Origin: Lachnospiraceae bacterium
GTDB taxonomy: Bacteria > Bacillota > Clostridia > Lachnospirales > Lachnospiraceae
Assembly (NCBI GenBank): GCA_003979345.1
Contig: RYVZ01000013.1
Span: 1 to 64,000, forward strand
Length of the DNA stretch: 64,000 nt
Direction: 5' to 3'
A program made the translations under genes and the position numbers. The notes beneath the pieces are model-generated. The model did no database searches and was not told the DNA's origin. It saw nothing but the letters and a program-made list of their open reading frames with translations. Shown here in pieces: positions 8,122 through 16,706 of this stretch. Position 1 is the first letter of the stretch. Each line of letters starts with the position of its first letter.

Positions 8122-8174
8122 TTGAAAAGCTATTATAGATAGCCTATAATGCAGATAAAGCTATTAAAAATAGC
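8122..8174 (+). promoter_or_regulatory. Sigma-A promoter with two 15-base palindromic operators
   Basis: TTGAAA at 8122-8127, a 17-base spacer and TATAAT at 8145-8150 make a near-consensus promoter. A 15-base palindrome GCTAT-N5-ATAGC lies within the spacer at 8129-8143. A second of the same design is at 8160-8174, centred 31 bases (three helical turns) away around the start site. The layout predicts cooperative repression, most simply by the divergent XRE protein. Upstream, the direct repeat AGTCTGCAC occurs twice (near 8056 and 8074) and may serve the divergent gene. Confidence 0.7.
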
Positions 8175-8229
8175 ACATGTTCATACCGCGAGGGGTACCG
8201 CGGTATTGGAAAAAGGAGGAGAAGAAAAC

Positions 8230-8877
8230 ATGAAGAAGACAAGACTTCAAAAGGTATTGGCAACGGCGCTCGCAGTGACGACGATTGCCGGAATGACATT
8301 GACTGTAGGTGCATCCGACAGTGCGCCTGCGGCATCCAGTGCTGAGTCCGCATCCGCGGCTGCGGAGCAGGTGGTTGCGGCAGCTGTGCCGTCTACTAGT
8401 GCAGTCACCGTTGCAGGGCAAAAGATCGTGACAACTGTAGAAGGCGCATATCTGGCAAAAACGGTTGACGGTGTGGCAGTCATGACGCCGGCTGCTGACA
8501 TCAAGAGCGCTTACGGTCTGACAGCAAGCCAGAAATTGTATGCAATGGTCATGGATACGGATCAGGCAAAGAGCTACAATGCCATGGCAAGCTTAACGGC
8601 AGCTGCAGCCGCACTGAACGCTACAATGGGACCGGTATTAAATATTGATCTTGGTTATAAAGAGAACGGCAAGTATACCGGTCTGCCTTCCGACGGTGCG
8701 GAAATCATGATGACGATTGCAATTCCGGAATCATTTCAGGATGCGTCTGCAAGTTATGCGGTCGTTGTGGTACGTACAGGCGGTGTGATCACGGTGCTTC
8801 CGGATCTGGATGGGAATGTGGAGACGATCACGTTTAATATGACAAACGGCGGCTGTTATGCGCTTGTGAAGTTCTAA
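8230..8877 (+). CDS. Secreted protein of unknown function, Ala/Ser-rich N-terminus
   Basis: A 215-residue protein with a clear Sec signal peptide (MKKTRLQKV, then a hydrophobic core ending in VGA-SD). The mature N-terminus is a 30-residue Ala/Ser/Glu-rich linker and is followed by a compact domain of about 170 residues. ATG 8230 is set by AAAAAGGAGGAG upstream; the frame continues back to 8149 but that part overlaps the operator. It is first in a gene line with a GT-C transferase, a GT2 and an SH3 protein, suggesting a role at the cell surface. No known family recognised. Confidence 0.8.
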   Translation: MKKTRLQKVLATALAVTTIAGMTLTVGASDSAPAASSAESASAAAEQVVAAAVPSTSAVTVAGQKIVTTVEGAYLAKTVDGVAVMTPAADIKSAYGLTASQKLYAMVMDTDQAKSYNAMASLTAAAAALNATMGPVLNIDLGYKENGKYTGLPSDGAEIMMTIAIPESFQDASASYAVVVVRTGGVITVLPDLDGNVETITFNMTNGGCYALVKF

Positions 8878-10737
8878 TTGAACGGAAAGACGGACCGCCG
8901 GATATTCTTTTATTCGGCGGCAGTGTTTCTTTTTTTGGCGCTTTCCTTTGGAAGCGGGATCACGAGAATTTACGGGTTTACGTTGTTCCCGGATGAATTT
9001 GGTTATTGGGCGCCGGCGGCGTCTGCCGTGGGATATGACTGGTCCGGCGTGATGGCACATGGATCTTACTATTCGTTTGGATACGGTGTGCTTCTTGCGC
9101 CGATCCTTTTGCTCTGCGATCATGCGATATGGGCATATCGGATTGCACTTTGCGTGAACGCGCTTTTGCTGGCGGCAGCATTTGTACTGTTACACGGGGT
9201 CGTCAAAAAGCTGGTACCCGGTGCGGCACCGGCACAGCGTGTGCTGAGTGCAGGTATTGCGGCCTGCTATCCGCCGTGGCTGCTCTACCGGAATATGACG
9301 ATGGCGGAGATCCTTCTCGTGTTCTGCTTTGCACTGGTGTGCCGTTTGCTGCTGTGGTACATAGAGCGCCCTTCATTTGGGCGGTTTGCGGCGGCAGGAA
9401 TTAGTGCGGTCTATTTATATACGGTGCATATGAGAAGCGTTCCGGTTCTTTTGAGCTGTGTCGGGTGTATGGTATTTATCTGGCTATACGATATGCGGAG
9501 GCTGGCGCGTCCCCGGACTGCGGGACGTTTGAAATGCACCGGATCGCGCCGGGTGCGCGCAATGGCACGGTTGATCGGCGCTTTGGCAGTCACGGCTGCG
9601 ACAGTTGTGGCAGCAGCATACATCAAGAGACGGATACAGGCATCGGTATACGGGGAAGCTGACAGGGCAATGCTGTCCGTCAATGATTATGGCGGTCAGA
9701 TAAGCAGGATCAGGGAAATTTTTACATGGAAGGGTTTTTCGGAGCTGATATTTAGCCTTGTTGGAAAGCTCTATTATCTTTCCCTTTCGAGCTTCGGGCT
9801 TTTTTTTGCGGGCGTATGGTTTTTTCTGAAAAAATTAGCGGACAAAATCGCGGGTGTCCGTGAGCGGATTTTCGCGTTATTTTATCTTTTCTCAGCGACA
9901 GGAGAAATTTTGGTATGCGCGGTCTATACAAAAGGTTACGGACGGATCGACGGTCTGTGCTACGGGCGCTATGATGAGCTGATATTGCCGGTGCTGATGG
10001 CGGTTGGCTGTTTTGCCGTCATACAGATGAGACATCCGCTTCGCTATGCGGCGGCGGTGATCTTGAGCGGATTTCCGGTAACGGCGATGATGGAGGCGGT
10101 TATCCGGAGCAGACAGCTTACGGATATCAACGGAGGCTATTTTATTTCGGGACTCTCTTATCTGCTTCGCTATGGATCGTTTGAGCCGGAAAATTATTTT
10201 TGGAAAGCGTATGCGCTTGCGGCGGTTTTCATTGTGCTGGTGATAATGGTTTTGCTGCTTGTACGCAGACGCGGAAATTTTACATGGCTGCTGCTCGTGT
10301 GGATCGGCGTGGAAACTCTTTTGGGAATGAGTCTGAACGAGAGCATGGTGTACAGGCAGAGCCGTGTGCGCTATCAGGACCTGCGCATGGCGGAGCTGCT
10401 CAGGGAATTAGGCGGAGAGACCACGGTGGAGGAGAAAGCTTCGGAGACGGCAGCAGGAGACGGCAGCGAAGGGCGGGACTGTGCGGCGGAAGGAGAGAAC
10501 GTCGTACCGGAGCGCAGAATCGTATGCTATGGTGGAGCGGATTCAGGCTGCTATGCGGCGGTCGTGCAGTTCGAGCTGCGGGATAGGACCATTTTCTTTT
10601 TTTCACCGGAAGAAGCAGACAGGCTTACAGAACATGATCTGGTAATGGTTTGTGAAAAAGAAGACCGGAGTGTGCTCACGGAGCTTTATACAGAGCACAG
10701 GGTCTATGGGATTTTTCACTTGTACTATAACGAGTGA
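8878..10737 (+). CDS. GT-C-type polytopic glycosyltransferase-like membrane protein
   Basis: A 619-residue protein with about 12 hydrophobic segments and a soluble C-terminal tail. The first loop carries FPDEFGYWAPAAS, the acidic Asp-Glu site typical of GT-C (GT39/ArnT-like) lipid-phosphosugar-dependent transferases. The 618-residue protein encoded at 22824 has the same layout (ADEMGMLVPAAS, then YDYYGFGYA), so the two are paralogues. The start is a TTG right behind the preceding stop with no visible ribosome site, implying translational coupling. It is followed by a DPM1-like GT2 that could supply the polyprenyl-linked sugar. The acceptor is unknown. Confidence 0.72.
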   Translation: MNGKTDRRIFFYSAAVFLFLALSFGSGITRIYGFTLFPDEFGYWAPAASAVGYDWSGVMAHGSYYSFGYGVLLAPILLLCDHAIWAYRIALCVNALLLAAAFVLLHGVVKKLVPGAAPAQRVLSAGIAACYPPWLLYRNMTMAEILLVFCFALVCRLLLWYIERPSFGRFAAAGISAVYLYTVHMRSVPVLLSCVGCMVFIWLYDMRRLARPRTAGRLKCTGSRRVRAMARLIGALAVTAATVVAAAYIKRRIQASVYGEADRAMLSVNDYGGQISRIREIFTWKGFSELIFSLVGKLYYLSLSSFGLFFAGVWFFLKKLADKIAGVRERIFALFYLFSATGEILVCAVYTKGYGRIDGLCYGRYDELILPVLMAVGCFAVIQMRHPLRYAAAVILSGFPVTAMMEAVIRSRQLTDINGGYFISGLSYLLRYGSFEPENYFWKAYALAAVFIVLVIMVLLLVRRRGNFTWLLLVWIGVETLLGMSLNESMVYRQSRVRYQDLRMAELLRELGGETTVEEKASETAAGDGSEGRDCAAEGENVVPERRIVCYGGADSGCYAAVVQFELRDRTIFFFSPEEADRLTEHDLVMVCEKEDRSVLTELYTEHRVYGIFHLYYNE

Positions 10738-10750
10738 TGAGGAACGGGAT

Positions 10751-11806
10751 ATGAAATTAATCATACAGATTCCGTGCTATAACGAGGCAGAAACGTTAGA
10801 AATTGCATTAAACGAGCTGCCTGCGGAGCTCGACGGAATTGATGAAATCGAATATCTGATCATTGACGACGGGAGCAGGGATGATACGGTCGCGGTCGCG
10901 AAGGCATGGGGCGTGCATCATGTTGTCAGCTTCAAGCAGAACAAGGGACTTGCCAAAGGGTTTATGGCGGGACTTGATGAAGCGCTCAGGCAGGGCGCGG
11001 ATATCATCGTCAATACGGACGCGGATAATCAGTACTGCGCGGAGGACATCGGAGCGCTGATCGAGCCGATCCTTACCGGACAGGCGGATTATGTGATCGG
11101 AGCGCGGCCAATCGATGCGACGGAGCATTTTTCTTTTATTAAGAAGAAATTACAGCATTTCGGGAGCTGGGTCGTAAGAAAAGCCTCCAATACGGATATT
11201 CCTGATGCGCCGAGCGGATTTCGGGCGATGACGCGAGAGGCTGCGATGCGCATGAACGTCGTGAACGATTATACCTATACGCTGGAGACAATCGTGCAGG
11301 CGGGGCGTGAGCGGATTCCGATCACGAGTGTGCCGGTGCGGACGAATGCGGAGCTGCGTCCGTCGAGACTGTTTCACAGCATCTGGAGCTATGTCAAAAA
11401 ATCCATGCTCACGATCATCCGCGCTTATATTATGTATAAACCGCTGAAGTGTTTTTCGTATCTTGCATCGCTGCCAATGCTTATAGGGCTGATCTATGCG
11501 GCGCGGTTTATTACGTTTTATTTCAAGGGAACCGGATCGGGTCATGTGCAGTCGCTGATTCTCGGATGCACGCTTATTATTTTAGGTTTTTTAACTTTTA
11601 TGATCGGATTGATGGCGGATGTGATCTCGGCAAACCGGAAGATATTGGAGGACGCGCAGTATCACGCAAGGCGCGCGGAGTATGAGGCGATCCGGCGCGA
11701 AAGACAGAGGGAAGCGGATCCCGACAGGGCTGTGAAGGGCGCAGTGACGCGCTTTCAGAGGCAGCACTTTGCAGTGGAGCAGGAAAGGACGTCACTTCAG
11801 TTATGA
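10751..11806 (+). CDS. GT2 glycosyltransferase, polyprenyl-phosphate sugar synthase (DPM1)-like
   Basis: A 351-residue protein. A GT-A catalytic domain (residues 1-225) shows IPCYNEAETL at the nucleotide-binding start, IDDGSRDDT and the DxD-type NTDADNQY. Two C-terminal membrane helices (about 240-262 and 275-305) are followed by an Arg/Glu-rich cytoplasmic tail. Such enzymes transfer a sugar from a nucleotide to a polyprenyl phosphate for use by GT-C enzymes, fitting the upstream neighbour. ATG 10751 has GAGGA before it, so I reject the longer frame from 10652 that overlaps the preceding gene. Confidence 0.85.
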   Translation: MKLIIQIPCYNEAETLEIALNELPAELDGIDEIEYLIIDDGSRDDTVAVAKAWGVHHVVSFKQNKGLAKGFMAGLDEALRQGADIIVNTDADNQYCAEDIGALIEPILTGQADYVIGARPIDATEHFSFIKKKLQHFGSWVVRKASNTDIPDAPSGFRAMTREAAMRMNVVNDYTYTLETIVQAGRERIPITSVPVRTNAELRPSRLFHSIWSYVKKSMLTIIRAYIMYKPLKCFSYLASLPMLIGLIYAARFITFYFKGTGSGHVQSLILGCTLIILGFLTFMIGLMADVISANRKILEDAQYHARRAEYEAIRRERQREADPDRAVKGAVTRFQRQHFAVEQERTSLQL

Positions 11807-11840
11807 AAGGCGAAAGGATTTTCTTGATAGGGGCATTGTT

Positions 11841-12455
11841 ATGAGAGGTAAATGGTGCTTTGCAGTTTTGCAGAGGAATATCATAAGGATCGTCAGGTCG
11901 GCTGCGCCGGCATTTCTTGCCGGAATCCTGTTTTTCATGTGCGGCAGCCGGACGTATGCGTTGGAATTGAAAGAAGAATCGGAGAAGCCGGAGGCGTATC
12001 AGCTTTTATATCTGAATACGGATACGTTTTTATATGAAGAAGCGAGGGAGTCTTCCGCAGTACTGCGCGAATTAAAAAAGCAGGAGATCGTGGTGCCGGT
12101 GGAGTACGGCATTCCGTGGGTGAAGGTATCGATTGGAGAACTCACGGGATATGTAAAGAGCGAATATGTGCAGGCGGAAAGTCCTGATCCTGCCGTTTCG
12201 CGGGAGCTTGCAGAACAGGAAGCCTATAACACGGAATTGATCGACGAAATGGATCGTCTTTTGGCGGAACAGAAACGGTCGCGGATTTTTGGCATCATCA
12301 TTATCTGTATCATCGTTGGGATCTTTGCGGCGGGAATTGCGAGTACGGTTGTTGGAAAAAAGAACGCGGGAAAAGAAGTGCGGAAAGAACAACGAAAAAA
12401 TAGTGAAAAGAGTGGAGATAACGGAGGCGGGGGAATGGGAAATTTGGCAAAGTGA
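11841..12455 (+). CDS. Membrane protein with SH3-like domain
   Basis: A 204-residue protein. A hydrophobic segment (about residues 20-38) acts as signal or anchor; it is followed by a bacterial SH3-type domain (about 55-115) with LNTDTFLYEEARESSAVL, PWVKVSIGELTGYVKSEYV. A short coiled stretch leads to a second membrane helix (about 150-172) and a basic, Gly-rich tail. SH3 domains of this type bind cell-wall peptides. It closes the 8230-12455 gene line. A palindrome at 12539-12556 beyond it may form a terminator. Confidence 0.75.
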   Translation: MRGKWCFAVLQRNIIRIVRSAAPAFLAGILFFMCGSRTYALELKEESEKPEAYQLLYLNTDTFLYEEARESSAVLRELKKQEIVVPVEYGIPWVKVSIGELTGYVKSEYVQAESPDPAVSRELAEQEAYNTELIDEMDRLLAEQKRSRIFGIIIICIIVGIFAAGIASTVVGKKNAGKEVRKEQRKNSEKSGDNGGGGMGNLAK

Positions 12456-12534
12456 GTCGTTATCAGTCCTCAAACAGCCGGTTAGCAGCGAATCGGAATC
12501 ATGTACAAAATCACCAAATTTTTGGTAAGCCACT

Positions 12535-12572
12535 GCCGTTTTAAGCGGGCTTAAAATCTTCGGCAGGCTGAA
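12535..12572 (+). terminator. Hairpin after the SH3 gene
   Basis: A perfect palindrome TTTTAAGC-GG-GCTTAAAA at 12539-12556 is flanked by GCCG at 12535 and CGGC near 12570. It lies 80 bases after the SH3 gene stop. There is no strong T-run, so termination is uncertain. Confidence 0.35.
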
Positions 12573-13042
12573 AAATAGAAAAATAACGGTACCTTGACAA
12601 TTTCATACTTTACATGAGGAGACAAGGAAGACATGGAAGCCTGCATAAAATCAGGATTTGCGGACAGGCGGGGGAACCTACAGGATTTTGATTACGAGAA
12701 GTTTATCTAATTTTGTGAAATGTGACGGTTGCCGCGTTTGGTGTTGTGTGCTAGATTGAAGGTAGAATTTATGCTTAAAGTGATTTATTCTGAAATACAT
12801 TCGGGAATTTATTTCGGGATTCATTCCTGCGCAGCCGCAGATCTGCGGATTCCTGTGCAATCAAAGGTTCGGTCGAACCTCGTTTTATTCGGAACGGTAT
12901 CAGCTTGCGATACGATGCGCATTTGATCGGATGCCCGTTTTGGACGATTCCGGCTTTTCGCCAAACATTCAACAACTTAACAGGGGAAGGACGGGTGGAA
13001 GCGGGGACGGTTTCTCCCGTCGGTAATACGGGAGGAAAACAT
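12573..13042. other. Gene-poor stretch with palindromes upstream of an Rpn gene
   Basis: About 470 bases without a supported gene. It contains a 25-codon frame at 12633-12710 behind TTGACA (12594) and GAGGAGA, which is too short to call. There is also a perfect 14-base palindrome CCGCAG-ATCTGCGG at 12835-12848 and the palindrome AGGTTCG-GT-CGAACCT at 12865-12880. These probably belong to the leader of the following gene. Confidence 0.4.
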
Positions 13043-14152
13043 TTGAAAAAGAGCAATAAAGAAGAAACACAGCAATTGGCGGTTCGCGGCGCGAAGCAGC
13101 GTGACATCCGGGCAAAGGACATTTTCGGCAATCCGGAGCTGTGCGCGCAATTTTTGCGGGACTATGCGGATATTCCGATTTTGAAGCATGTACAGCCGCA
13201 GGATATTGAAGAAGCGGAGCTGCGCCATCATTTTTTTGAGGAAGCGGAACTGAATTCCGATAATGTGAAACGGATCAGGGTGAAGGATGCGGAGGTTTCG
13301 GGGGAGCTTACGGAACTCTATGTCGTGGCGCTGATCGAGCACAAAAGCTATATCGATCATGACGTGGCGATGCAGCTTTTGCGTTACATGGTCTGCATTT
13401 GGTATGATTGGGCAAAAGAAGCAAAGAATCCGTCCGAACACCGGAAAAAAGAGTTCAGATATCCGCCGGTCATCCCGATTGTCTATTATGAGGGGAAACA
13501 GGAATGGACAGCTGGGCTACGGCTTTGTGACAGGGTTTTGCTGGGTGAATTATTTCAGGAATTTATACCGGATTTTACATATCGGATTGTGGAGAACCGG
13601 AAGTATACGCAGGAGGAATTGCTGCTGAAAGAAGATGAAATGTCGCTGCTGATGCTGTTAAATCAGATACAGACGGCGGAAGACATCAGCATTTTGAAGG
13701 CGCTTCCGGCAGAGCGGTTAAACAGGATCATCCGGCATTCGAGTGAAGCGGTGTTAAACGAGGTGCTTAGAGCGGTGCAGGGATTATGCCGCCAGCTAAA
13801 TCTGACGGAGTCCGAAACGGCGGAATATACGCAGAGGGTAAAGGAGCGGAATATGGGTTATCTGTGGGAAAATGCAGAAGATATGGATATTCAGGCGGAG
13901 AGACGGAACACGGCGGAGGCGAGGAAAGAACTGGCAGAGGCAAAGAAAGAATTGGCGGAGACAGAGAAAAATGCGGAAGAAATGCAGAAAAAGTTACACA
14001 ATATGTACCGTGTTCTGATTCAAGCTTATCGTCTGCAGGGTTTTGACCGTGAGACTGTCAGGAAACGTATTATCAATGAGACTGAAATAGAAAATGCCGC
14101 AGCAAGTGAACTGCTGGATCAGTATTGGGACGAGCCGAAGACAGCAGAGTGA
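13043..14152 (+). CDS. Rpn-family PD-(D/E)XK nuclease / transposase-like protein
   Basis: A 369-residue protein. The first 250 residues match the Rpn (YhgA-like) layout: AKDIFGNPELCAQFL at the start, then LTELYVVALIEHKSYIDHD with the E-x-K core, followed by a Gln-bearing helix MQLLRYM. This is the PD-(D/E)XK fold of recombination-promoting nucleases. After residue 290 comes an Ala/Glu/Lys-rich coiled coil (AEARKELAEAKKELAE), then a C-terminal helical part. The TTG at 13043 is chosen because GGGAGGAAAAC precedes it; the frame extends to 12905 without a ribosome site. It lies at the left edge of the AT-rich glycan island, and a related gene lies at 28765. Confidence 0.82.
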   Translation: MKKSNKEETQQLAVRGAKQRDIRAKDIFGNPELCAQFLRDYADIPILKHVQPQDIEEAELRHHFFEEAELNSDNVKRIRVKDAEVSGELTELYVVALIEHKSYIDHDVAMQLLRYMVCIWYDWAKEAKNPSEHRKKEFRYPPVIPIVYYEGKQEWTAGLRLCDRVLLGELFQEFIPDFTYRIVENRKYTQEELLLKEDEMSLLMLLNQIQTAEDISILKALPAERLNRIIRHSSEAVLNEVLRAVQGLCRQLNLTESETAEYTQRVKERNMGYLWENAEDMDIQAERRNTAEARKELAEAKKELAETEKNAEEMQKKLHNMYRVLIQAYRLQGFDRETVRKRIINETEIENAAASELLDQYWDEPKTAE

Positions 14153-14197
14153 TAAGTCAAATTATTTGAAACAGAAGAATCCTGAAAGTGAATATCA

Positions 14198-14203
14198 TAT
14201 AAT
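14198..14203 (+). promoter_or_regulatory. Candidate -10 box of the glycan operon leader
   Basis: A consensus TATAAT in the 200-base gap before the glycan genes. No consensus -35 lies at 17 bases; TTGAAA at 14166 is too far away. Transcription from here would pass through the terminator-like hairpin at 14242. Confidence 0.35.
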
Positions 14204-14241
14204 AAAATAGAAGAGTAGGAACGGGACGTTTTTTTAGGGAG

Positions 14242-14290
14242 ATCCTGATGTAAAGTATGCGATTGTCATAGTTTATGTCGGGATTTTTTT
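14242..14290 (+). terminator. Terminator-type hairpin in the leader of the glycan operon
   Basis: Arms at 14242-14254 and 14272-14284 pair over 13 positions with three G-U pairs, followed by seven T residues. It could end the Rpn transcript, whose stop is at 14152, or act as an attenuator between the -10 box at 14198 and the first glycan gene at 14353. Confidence 0.6.
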
Positions 14291-14352
14291 GTGTGGAAAG
14301 GTGAGACAGTTAACCTAAGAAAAGAAAGGAAAGAGGCGGGAAACAAATCAAC

Positions 14353-15492
14353 ATGAAAATAGTATTGATTGGTCCGGTATACCCATATAAAGGAGGAATT
14401 GCGCACTATACGGGAATGTTATTTCGGACGCTTGAGAAAAAACATGAAGTGTCTATGATTTCATATAAATTGCAATATCCAAGGTTTTTATTTAGGAAAC
14501 AACAGAAAGATTTCAGTAGTGATTTGTTTAAGGTTGAACCTTGCAAATATCTTATCAATACTATGAATCCGTTTAATATTGTGCGAGTAGGGCAAAAAAT
14601 AAAAAAAATAGAGCCGGATTTGGTGATCATACAGTGGTGGCATCCCTATTTTGCGCCTTGTTATAGGCTATTAGAAATATCCATCGGAAAAAAGATTCAA
14701 AAGATGTTTATCTGCCATAATGTGTTTCCGCATGAGCGATTTCCGATGGATCGTTTTTTAACAAAGCTTGTTTTGAAGCATGGCGATTCTTTTATTGTAC
14801 ATTCGGAAAGCGATGCAGAAGATCTCCTGACGATTAAGCCTAAAGCAAAATACAAGAATAATCCGCACCCGACTTATAATATGTTTCGTATAAAAAATAT
14901 GTCAAAGGATCAGGCAAGGGAAGAACTGGGAATTTCGGAAAGTGAAAAGGTACTTCTGTTTTTTGGATTTGTAAGGGAGTATAAGGGGCTGAAATATTTA
15001 CTGCGGGCAATGCCAATGATCCGAAGCAAGATGTCAGATGTAAGACTCATGGTAGTCGGTACATTTGGAGAGGATAAAGAGGATTATATTGAAATAATCA
15101 ATGAATGTCAAATCAGTGAGTGTGTTGACATTGTTGACGGATATACACCGGACAATGAGGTTGAAAAGTACTTTACGGCATGTGATTTAGTGGTCTGTCC
15201 GTATGAATCCGCAACACAGAGTGGTATTGTGCAGATTGCGTACGGATTTGAAAAACCAGTAATTGCAACGAATGTCGGCGGTTTACCGGATGTGGTAACG
15301 GATGGAAAGACGGGATTTATCATAGAGCCTCGAAATTCAGGTGCACTGGCGGAGGCGGTTGAGAAATATTATAGGGAGAATCAAGAGGCGGTATTTGCGG
15401 AGTGTGTTAAAGAGGAAGCCTATCGATTTTCGTGGGATAGGATGGTGGAAGCTATTATGAGCCTTGGGAAAGATGGGAGCAGTAATAAATAG
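14353..15492 (+). CDS. Glycosyltransferase family 4
   Basis: A 379-residue GT-B fold transferase. The N-terminus shows IGPVYPYKGGIAHYTGML, the acceptor-domain Gly-rich loop. The C-terminal half has LLFFGFVREYKGLKYLL, the GT4 donor-domain start, and the E-x7-E-type segment YESATQSGIVQIAYGFEKPVIAT. Two Glu residues there contact the nucleotide sugar in this family. It is the first gene of an AT-rich glycan operon running to 24680. Cytoplasmic, adding a sugar to a lipid-linked intermediate; the sugar cannot be predicted. Confidence 0.88.
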   Translation: MKIVLIGPVYPYKGGIAHYTGMLFRTLEKKHEVSMISYKLQYPRFLFRKQQKDFSSDLFKVEPCKYLINTMNPFNIVRVGQKIKKIEPDLVIIQWWHPYFAPCYRLLEISIGKKIQKMFICHNVFPHERFPMDRFLTKLVLKHGDSFIVHSESDAEDLLTIKPKAKYKNNPHPTYNMFRIKNMSKDQAREELGISESEKVLLFFGFVREYKGLKYLLRAMPMIRSKMSDVRLMVVGTFGEDKEDYIEIINECQISECVDIVDGYTPDNEVEKYFTACDLVVCPYESATQSGIVQIAYGFEKPVIATNVGGLPDVVTDGKTGFIIEPRNSGALAEAVEKYYRENQEAVFAECVKEEAYRFSWDRMVEAIMSLGKDGSSNK

Positions 15493-15722
15493 GTATAAAC
15501 ATTATTTGCCATCTGATTTTTTGGCGATGATAATACCTTTTCTTCAAAAACCACATAATTAAGAAAATGTTTCTAACGGGGGAAGATAGCAATGCGATAA
15601 AAGTACTTGGACCTTTTTAGTATGTAAAGGAAGAGATAAAAAAAAAGAACAAAAAAGTAGGAAAAAGATGTAGTGACAGCAGGAAAGTGCAAAATACTGT
15701 CAGACAAGGAGAATGAACAAGA

Positions 15723-16697
15723 ATGGAAACAAAAGAGGAATTGATTAGTATCATAATTCCCATATATAATCTAGCAGAATATATACGAGATTGTCTAGAT
15801 AGTGTACTGAAACAAACCTATAAAAATATAGAAATCTTATTAATAGATGACGGATCGACGGACGATACGGTTATGATCTGTAGAGAATACGAAAGAAAAG
15901 ATAGCAGAATTCGTATTATCTGCAAGGAGCATGAGGGATTGTCTGCCGGAAGAAATGAGGGAAACAGAGAAGCAAAAGGAGAATATATTGCCCATATTGA
16001 TGGCGATGATATATTGTCACCCACATATATCGCCTATCTTTATCGGCTGGTCGTGAAATATGATGCCGACATTTCCATGTGCAATTATATTCCGGTTTTG
16101 GAGGGGCAAAAGATTCCCCCCAAAAAAGCAGGAAACCGTAACGATAAAATTAAGGTGATGACAAAAGAGCAGGCGTTAGAGACGCTATTCTATCAAAAGT
16201 ATTTCATTACTGCAACATGGGCGAAGCTGTTTAAAAGAAAGTTGTTTTCAAATGTAGAATTTCCTTACGGAAAATTGGCAGAAGATATGGGGAGTACATA
16301 TAAATTGATACACCATTCGGGAAAAGTAGTGTATGGCTCTAAAATACAATATTATTACCGGCTAAGGGCAGGCAGCATCATACATGCTTTGTCCATTCAA
16401 AAAGGAAAGGATTATATAGAGCAGTCGGAGGATATGGTGAAATTTATAGAAAAAAAATACCCGCAGCTGGCAAGGGCTGCTTATTGCAGATGCTTTAGTT
16501 CCTATATGCAGGTTTTGTCAACTGTTGCCTTTTCCGAAATCTATGATGCGTCGCAAAAAGAAATAAGAGACAATATAAAAAAATACAGAAAAAGTGTTTT
16601 AGTTAATAGAAAAGCAAGGCTGGTAAACCGAGGCTGTGCGTTTGTATCGTACTTTGGTATATGGGCATTGCGGTTAGGGCTGATGACACTGAATTAG
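15723..16697 (+). CDS. Glycosyltransferase family 2
   Basis: A 324-residue GT-A enzyme. The N-terminal motifs are IIIPIYNLAEYIRDCLDSVL, IDDGSTDDT and AHIDGDDIL, the latter being the metal-binding DxD region. The C-terminal 100 residues are basic and helical. AAGGAG lies 11 bases before ATG 15723. The 230-base gap before it holds no gene; it includes a weak hairpin and A-rich sequence. Together with the flanking GT4 enzymes it would assemble an oligosaccharide repeat unit on the inner face of the membrane. Confidence 0.9.
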   Translation: METKEELISIIIPIYNLAEYIRDCLDSVLKQTYKNIEILLIDDGSTDDTVMICREYERKDSRIRIICKEHEGLSAGRNEGNREAKGEYIAHIDGDDILSPTYIAYLYRLVVKYDADISMCNYIPVLEGQKIPPKKAGNRNDKIKVMTKEQALETLFYQKYFITATWAKLFKRKLFSNVEFPYGKLAEDMGSTYKLIHHSGKVVYGSKIQYYYRLRAGSIIHALSIQKGKDYIEQSEDMVKFIEKKYPQLARAAYCRCFSSYMQVLSTVAFSEIYDASQKEIRDNIKKYRKSVLVNRKARLVNRGCAFVSYFGIWALRLGLMTLN

Positions 16698-16706
16698 GAA
16701 CGATAA

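Noticed and set aside
12865..12880. LexA box
   Set aside because: AGGTTCG-GT-CGAACCT has GTTC and GAAC in the reverse order and wrong spacing; it is a plain palindrome.
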